Below are positions 6,865 to 12,025 of a stretch of DNA of 12,025 nucleotides, in pieces. The position numbers and the translations under genes are program-made. Position 1 is the first letter of the stretch. Each line of letters opens with the position of its first letter. The stretch is from Candidatus Eiseniibacteriota bacterium (GTDB taxonomy: Bacteria; Eisenbacteria; RBG-16-71-46), in the NCBI GenBank assembly GCA_023249815.1, contig JAHFBX010000049.1, positions 1 to 12,025 on the forward strand, in the 5' to 3' direction. Under the pieces are notes generated by a model. The model worked only from the letters and a program-made list of their open reading frames with translations. It was not told where the DNA came from and made no database searches.

Positions 6865-8075
6865 GCGGCACGCTCGGCGCCTGCGAGCGGCCGCGCGCGC
6901 ACGGCCAGCCAGGCGATCGTATCGTCCGCCACGTAGCGCTGCGCGGCGGGGATGCACCAGCCGTGCCTCGTGCGCTCCAGTCGGGCGCCCGCGACACCCG
7001 CGGCGAGTGGCTCGGCATAGCGTGCTTCGAACTCCGCGCGCACTTCCGCGGGCAGGTCGTCGAGATCGAGTCCGCTCGCGAGCCGCAGGCCCAGCATCAG
7101 GGTCTCGTCGGCGCGCGACTCGGGCGTCTCGCGCTCACGCTCCACGGCAGGGTCCGCGCCACGTTCGAGCCGGTCCGCCCAATCGGCGAGCGCGCGCGCG
7201 TTGGCGCTCCGCTCTCCACGCCACAGCGCGTGCGCGGACGGGCCGAGCGCCAGGTAGTCGCGCCGCAGCCAGTAGGCCAAGTTGTGCCGGCACTCGGCAC
7301 CCGGACGCGACCAGTTCGAGGTCTCGTACGGCGCCAACCCGGCGGCGATGAAGCGCTGATCGGCGATCGCGTGCATCTCGGCCTCGCACTCGGGCGACAC
7401 CGTCCGGCGCTCGCCGCGTGCCACCGCGTCTCCCATCGGGGTGTCGTGCTCGGGGATGTAGCCATAGGCCGAGACGTGCTCGGGCCGAAGCGCGAGCGCG
7501 GCGTCCAGCGTGTGCCGCCAGTGGTCGATCCGATGGCCGGGGTATCCGAACATGAGGTCCACTGACAATCGCTCGAAACCGTGAGCTCGCGCCAGCGCGA
7601 TTGCCTGGCCAGGCTTTTCGTGGTCGTGGATGCGTCCGAGCGCGGCCAGTTCCTCGGGCACGAACGATTGCGCCCCCATGGACAGGCGATTGACCCCGGC
7701 TTGAGCCCAGGCGTCCAGGAGTCCGGGCTTCACCGTCTCCGGATTGGCCTCGAGCGTCACCTCGGCGTCTGGCGCGAGCTCCAAGTGTCGCGTGACCGTG
7801 TCCCACGCGCGCTGGAAGTGGCGCGGCGAGAGCGCCGAGGGCGTGCCGCCACCGAAGAACAGCGAGCGGAACGCGATGCCCCGCGCGGCCGGCGCCCAGC
7901 GAATAGCCTCGAGTTCGAGGGCGGCGAGCCAGCGCTCCACCGCGGCACCCGAGACGTGCTCCTTCGAGAAGTGGCAGTACGGGCAGGGCACGGCGCAGAA
8001 CGGCACGTGCACGTAGAGCGCGGGCCCCGCGGCGGCACGCGCGGCCGAACCCGGCCCGTCGCCGACGTGATTCAT
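6861..8075 (-). CDS. hemW: Radical SAM heme chaperone HemW
   Basis: HemW (formerly annotated as oxygen-independent coproporphyrinogen oxidase-like, YggW) is a radical SAM protein that binds heme and passes it to respiratory targets. The 404-residue product has the cluster motif CxxxCxxC as Cys27, Cys31 and Cys34 followed by His-Phe, so it lacks the fourth cysteine of true HemN. It also has the SAM-binding 'FFGGGTPS', 'LEANPET', 'GVNRLSMGAQSF' and 'SVDLMFGYPG', and the HemW-specific HNxxYW motif at 264-269. ATG 8075 overlaps the upstream lepB stop as ATGA and gives normal length; an earlier ATG at 8129 lies within lepB. Its place upstream of hrcA after lepA matches the arrangement known in many bacteria, but here it sits between two signal peptidase genes. 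Confidence 0.94.
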   Translation of the reverse strand: MNHVGDGPGSAARAAAGPALYVHVPFCAVPCPYCHFSKEHVSGAAVERWLAALELEAIRWAPAARGIAFRSLFFGGGTPSALSPRHFQRAWDTVTRHLELAPDAEVTLEANPETVKPGLLDAWAQAGVNRLSMGAQSFVPEELAALGRIHDHEKPGQAIALARAHGFERLSVDLMFGYPGHRIDHWRHTLDAALALRPEHVSAYGYIPEHDTPMGDAVARGERRTVSPECEAEMHAIADQRFIAAGLAPYETSNWSRPGAECRHNLAYWLRRDYLALGPSAHALWRGERSANARALADWADRLERGADPAVERERETPESRADETLMLGLRLASGLDLDDLPAEVRAEFEARYAEPLAAGVAGARLERTRHGWCIPAAQRYVADDTIAWLAVRARPLAGAERAA

Positions 8076-8710
8076 CGGATGGGCCGGAACAACCGGTCGA
8101 AGCGGACGTGGAACATGCCATTCCACCACTTCGTGCCGGCCGTCGAGAAGTAGATGAACAGGGCGCGTCCTTTCACCAGGTCCATCGGTACGGTTCCCCA
8201 GAATCGGCTGTCGTTCGAATTGTCTCGGTTGTCGCCCATCATGAACAGCTCGCCGGGGGTGACCGTGGGCGGCGTGTGGTTGTCGCGCGGGGTATACGCG
8301 GCGGGCTCATCGTTGGACAGCTCGTGCTTGACGTAGGGCTCCACCAGCTTCACGCCGTCCACGTACACCTGCTTGTGCCGCACCTCCACCGTCTGCCCGC
8401 CCGTGGCGATGCAACGCTTGATGAAGTCCTTGGAGGGATCCTCGGGCCACTGGAACACGATGACCTCCCCGTTCCGGGGCGCATGCAGGCCGGGGAGACG
8501 CACGTGCGTGAACGGGATCTTGGGCCCGTATTCGAGCTTGTTCACGAACAGGAAATCGCCCACGAGCAACGTGTCCGACATGGACTCGGACGGGATGCGG
8601 AACGCCTGGATGACGAACGTGCGCAGTACCAGCGTGATGACCAGGGCCCAGGCGATGGCCTCGACATAGTCGCGAGCCTGCGAGCGGGGTGCGTTGGGAG
8701 TCGACATCAT
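8072..8710 (-). CDS. lepB: Signal peptidase I, first copy
   Basis: Signal peptidase I, 212 residues. It has one membrane anchor (about 16-36), nucleophile Ser43 in 'RIPSESMSDTL', base Lys98 in 'DFIKRCIA', and 'MMGDNRDNSNDSRFWG' at 157-172. All catalytic features are present, so both copies should be active. The gene begins 11 nt after the lepA stop with tandem ATGs (8710 and 8707); either could be used and no strong ribosome binding site decides. Its stop overlaps the hemW start (ATGA). The operon name lepA-lepB is historic, and the two genes are also neighbours in E. coli. Confidence 0.96.
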   Translation of the reverse strand: MMSTPNAPRSQARDYVEAIAWALVITLVLRTFVIQAFRIPSESMSDTLLVGDFLFVNKLEYGPKIPFTHVRLPGLHAPRNGEVIVFQWPEDPSKDFIKRCIATGGQTVEVRHKQVYVDGVKLVEPYVKHELSNDEPAAYTPRDNHTPPTVTPGELFMMGDNRDNSNDSRFWGTVPMDLVKGRALFIYFSTAGTKWWNGMFHVRFDRLFRPIR

Positions 8711-8721
8711 CGTTCGCGGCG

Positions 8722-10532
<1,811 letters not shown>

Positions 10533-10536
<4 letters not shown>

Positions 10537-11225
10537 AAATCCCGCCGCAGGGCGACGCGCAGCCCGAAGCGGCCGCCCCGGTCCGCCGGGGAGGCGGGCG
10601 AGGTGCCGGGCGGGAGCGCCGGGTCGTGCTGGAATTCGAGGTCGAAGCCGCGGAAGTGCGCGTCCACGTACGCGTCCACCATCGCATAGGCGATGGCCCC
10701 TCCGAGGAGCCACTGACGCCCGAGCCTCTGGTTGAGCCGCGCATTGTAGCGGTTCACGAGCTCGGCCTCACGCGCCCGTCGCACCGACAGCGTGGCCTGC
10801 GTCGTGTCGGCGCGTACTTCGTCGATCTCGCGGAGCATGTCGTCGAGCGCGCGCTGGTCCTGGACGATGCGAACGCCGAGCCAGCTCTCGGCTCCCGCGA
10901 CGAGCACGGCCTTCACCCATGAGCGGTTGTGGACCTGCCCCCAGCCGGGGATGAGCAGCGAGCGCGCCATGACGATTCTTGGCTGCTCGGTCCACGGTCG
11001 CTTGCGCGTGCTGTCGCGTGGGCTGGACGCGGTCCCGCCCACGACACGGGTTCGCGACGGCGTATTGCCCGCCGTGGAGTCGGCGGCGGACGCCGCGCGG
11101 GGAGAGATAGTTCCCAGCGTGTCGGCGGCCTGCGCGCGCGCCAGGCCCGCGCCGGCGGCCGCGACCAGCGACGCCAGCGCGAGCGACCATGCGATGCGCG
11201 CCGCGGCCCGAACCACGCGGCGCAC
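10533..11225 (-). CDS. Exported DUF5683-like protein of unknown function
   Basis: A 230-residue protein with a signal peptide: basic 'MRRVVRAAARIAW', then a hydrophobic stretch 'LALASLVAAAGAGL' with a likely cleavage after 'ARA' (about residue 32). A low-complexity Ser/Thr/Arg-rich linker follows (to about 75). The core 'ARSLLIPGWGQVHNRSWVKAV' carries the Pro-Gly-x-Gly-Gln motif and second hydrophobic helix that I associate with DUF5683. Further on are a charged helical segment ('DQRALDDMLREIDEV'), another hydrophobic stretch ('LLGGAIAYAMVDAYVDAHF') and a beta-rich tail 'GRFGLRVALRRDF'. There are no cysteines. GTG 11225 is the likely start because the signal peptide begins there, although the open frame continues upstream through the tRNA. 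It lies 6 nt after the tRNA-Sec CCA, and its TGA overlaps lepA. No function is known; a role in the envelope is inferred. Confidence 0.8.
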
Positions 11226-11231
11226 GAGAAC

Positions 11232-11329
11232 TGGCGGGAACGCGTGGGAATCGAACCCACCTCGGACGCCAGAGGCGCCCGACCAAGGGATTTGAAGTCC
11301 CCGGAGGCCACCAGACCTCATTCGCTCCC
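11232..11329 (-). tRNA. selC: tRNA-Sec, anticodon UCA
   Basis: Selenocysteine tRNA, charged with serine and converted by SelA for UGA decoding with SelB. Read on the minus strand: a 7-8-bp acceptor stem GGGAGCG(A) with GCGTTCCC, a long 6-bp D stem (GAGGTC and GGCCTC around TGGT) and an anticodon arm with loop CTTCAAA (anticodon TCA at 11293-11295). A large variable arm is built on TCGG...CCGA with an inner CGCC/GGCG, the T arm is GTGGG-TTCGATT-CCCAC, and the discriminator G is followed by an encoded CCA. The 6-bp D stem, big variable arm, UCA anticodon and extended acceptor are the hallmarks of bacterial tRNA-Sec. The eighth acceptor pair reads A opposite G, a mismatch. The 5' end is 12 nt after the selD stop. 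Confidence 0.97.
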
Positions 11330-11341
11330 GCGAACCCATGC

Positions 11342-12025
11342 TCAAGCGGCGGACAGCGCAACCGCGTGCGCGCCGCGCCGCGACACCGATCCCGCCTCGA
11401 TCACCCAGGCGCGCCTGCGTGCCAGCGCCTTCAGGAACACCGGCGCGCGCCGCGCGGGCAGCGTCACGAGCAGCCCACCCGAGGTCTGCGGGTCGTACAG
11501 CGCCTGGATCCAGTCCTCGCGCACACCGCTCGCGTCCACGCTCGCTTCATAGTATTCCCGATTGCGCGCGAGTCCGCCCGGCACGACACCGGCCGCCGCC
11601 AGTTCGAGCGCCCGTGGCAGGAACCAGCGCGTGGTGGGGTGGAGCGAGAGCGTGACGCCCGAGGCGTCGGCGAGCTGTGCGGCGTGACCCAGCAGGCCGA
11701 AGCCGGTGACATCGGTGGCCGCCCGCGCGCCCGCCGCCACCGCGGCCTCCGACGCCACGCGATTGAGTGTCGCCATCTGCGCCGCGAGCCGCCGGGTGAG
11801 TCGCGCGTCCAGACGACCCTGCTTCAACGCCGTGGACAGGATGCCCGTGCCGAGCGGCTTGGTGAGGAACACGCGATCTCCCGGGCGCGCGCCGGAGTTC
11901 CTGAGCAGCGATCGGCGATCGGCGATACCGGTGACCGCGTAGCCGAACTTGAGCTCGGCGTCGCGCACGGAATGCCCGCCCACGACGCTCACGCCCGCGC
12001 GCCGCATGGTGTCGAGCCCGCCCTG
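11342..12025 (-). CDS. selD: Selenide, water dikinase (selenophosphate synthetase), C-terminal part
   Basis: SelD makes selenophosphate from selenide and ATP, the selenium donor for selenocysteine and selenouridine. The visible 227 codons run from the right edge (reading frame open across it) to TGA at 11342. Matching features are 'GVSVVGGHSVRDAELKFGYAVTG', 'FLTKPLGTGILSTALKQG', the metal/ATP-binding 'AATDVTGFGLLGHAAQLA' and 'DPQTSGGLLVTLPA', all typical of SelD. The N-terminal third, with the catalytic Cys or Sec and Lys, lies outside the window, so whether SelD is itself a selenoprotein cannot be seen. Followed 12 nt later by tRNA-Sec, supporting a selenocysteine operon. Confidence 0.95.
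   Translation of the reverse strand, partial: QGGLDTMRRAGVSVVGGHSVRDAELKFGYAVTGIADRRSLLRNSGARPGDRVFLTKPLGTGILSTALKQGRLDARLTRRLAAQMATLNRVASEAAVAAGARAATDVTGFGLLGHAAQLADASGVTLSLHPTTRWFLPRALELAAAGVVPGGLARNREYYEASVDASGVREDWIQALYDPQTSGGLLVTLPARRAPVFLKALARRRAWVIEAGSVSRRGAHAVALSAA

Noticed and set aside
11226..11345. N-terminal extension of the DUF5683 protein through the tRNA to a start at 11345
   Set aside because: That stretch is the tRNA-Sec gene; the signal peptide begins cleanly at GTG 11225.

Overview
This is an ordinary-looking, very GC-rich chromosomal housekeeping segment. Every protein gene and the one tRNA lie on the minus strand, so transcription runs from the right edge to the left. 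Base composition is uniform and no mobile element, phage gene, CRISPR array or plasmid feature was seen. The gene content (bS21, HrcA/GrpE/DnaJ, a DUF5683-like exported protein, a selenocysteine tRNA) and the protein style point to a high-GC, possibly uncultured bacterium, perhaps near Gemmatimonadota or Candidatus Eisenbacteria in the FCB direction. That placement is inference from gene content, not a phylogeny.

In transcription order, the right end (11232-12025) is a selenium block: the C-terminal part of selenophosphate synthetase selD, then, 12 nt after its stop, the gene for tRNA-Sec (anticodon UCA). Six nt after the encoded CCA begins an exported DUF5683-like protein. It overlaps lepA (elongation factor 4), which has a TTG start. 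Then follow lepB (signal peptidase I), hemW (heme chaperone) and a second lepB paralog, several of them joined by start/stop overlaps (TTGA, ATGA, GTGA).

The middle block is the heat-shock group hrcA, grpE, dnaJ, but without dnaK in its usual place between grpE and dnaJ. dnaJ overlaps rsmE (16S rRNA m3U1498 methyltransferase). After a 132-nt gap come rpsU (bS21), cvpA (apparently with a CTG start) and mutS2, whose reading frame is broken in a GC-dinucleotide run about 110 nt before the left edge.

The genes serve protein synthesis and ribosome function (lepA, rpsU, rsmE, tRNA-Sec, mutS2), export (lepB pair, DUF5683 protein), chaperoning (grpE, dnaJ, hrcA) and cofactors (hemW, selD). I found no clearly new system. 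The points most worth checking are the mutS2 frame break, the tRNA-Sec squeezed between two coding genes, the absent dnaK with a diverged HrcA recognition helix and an alternative palindrome at hrcA, and the lepB pair around hemW.
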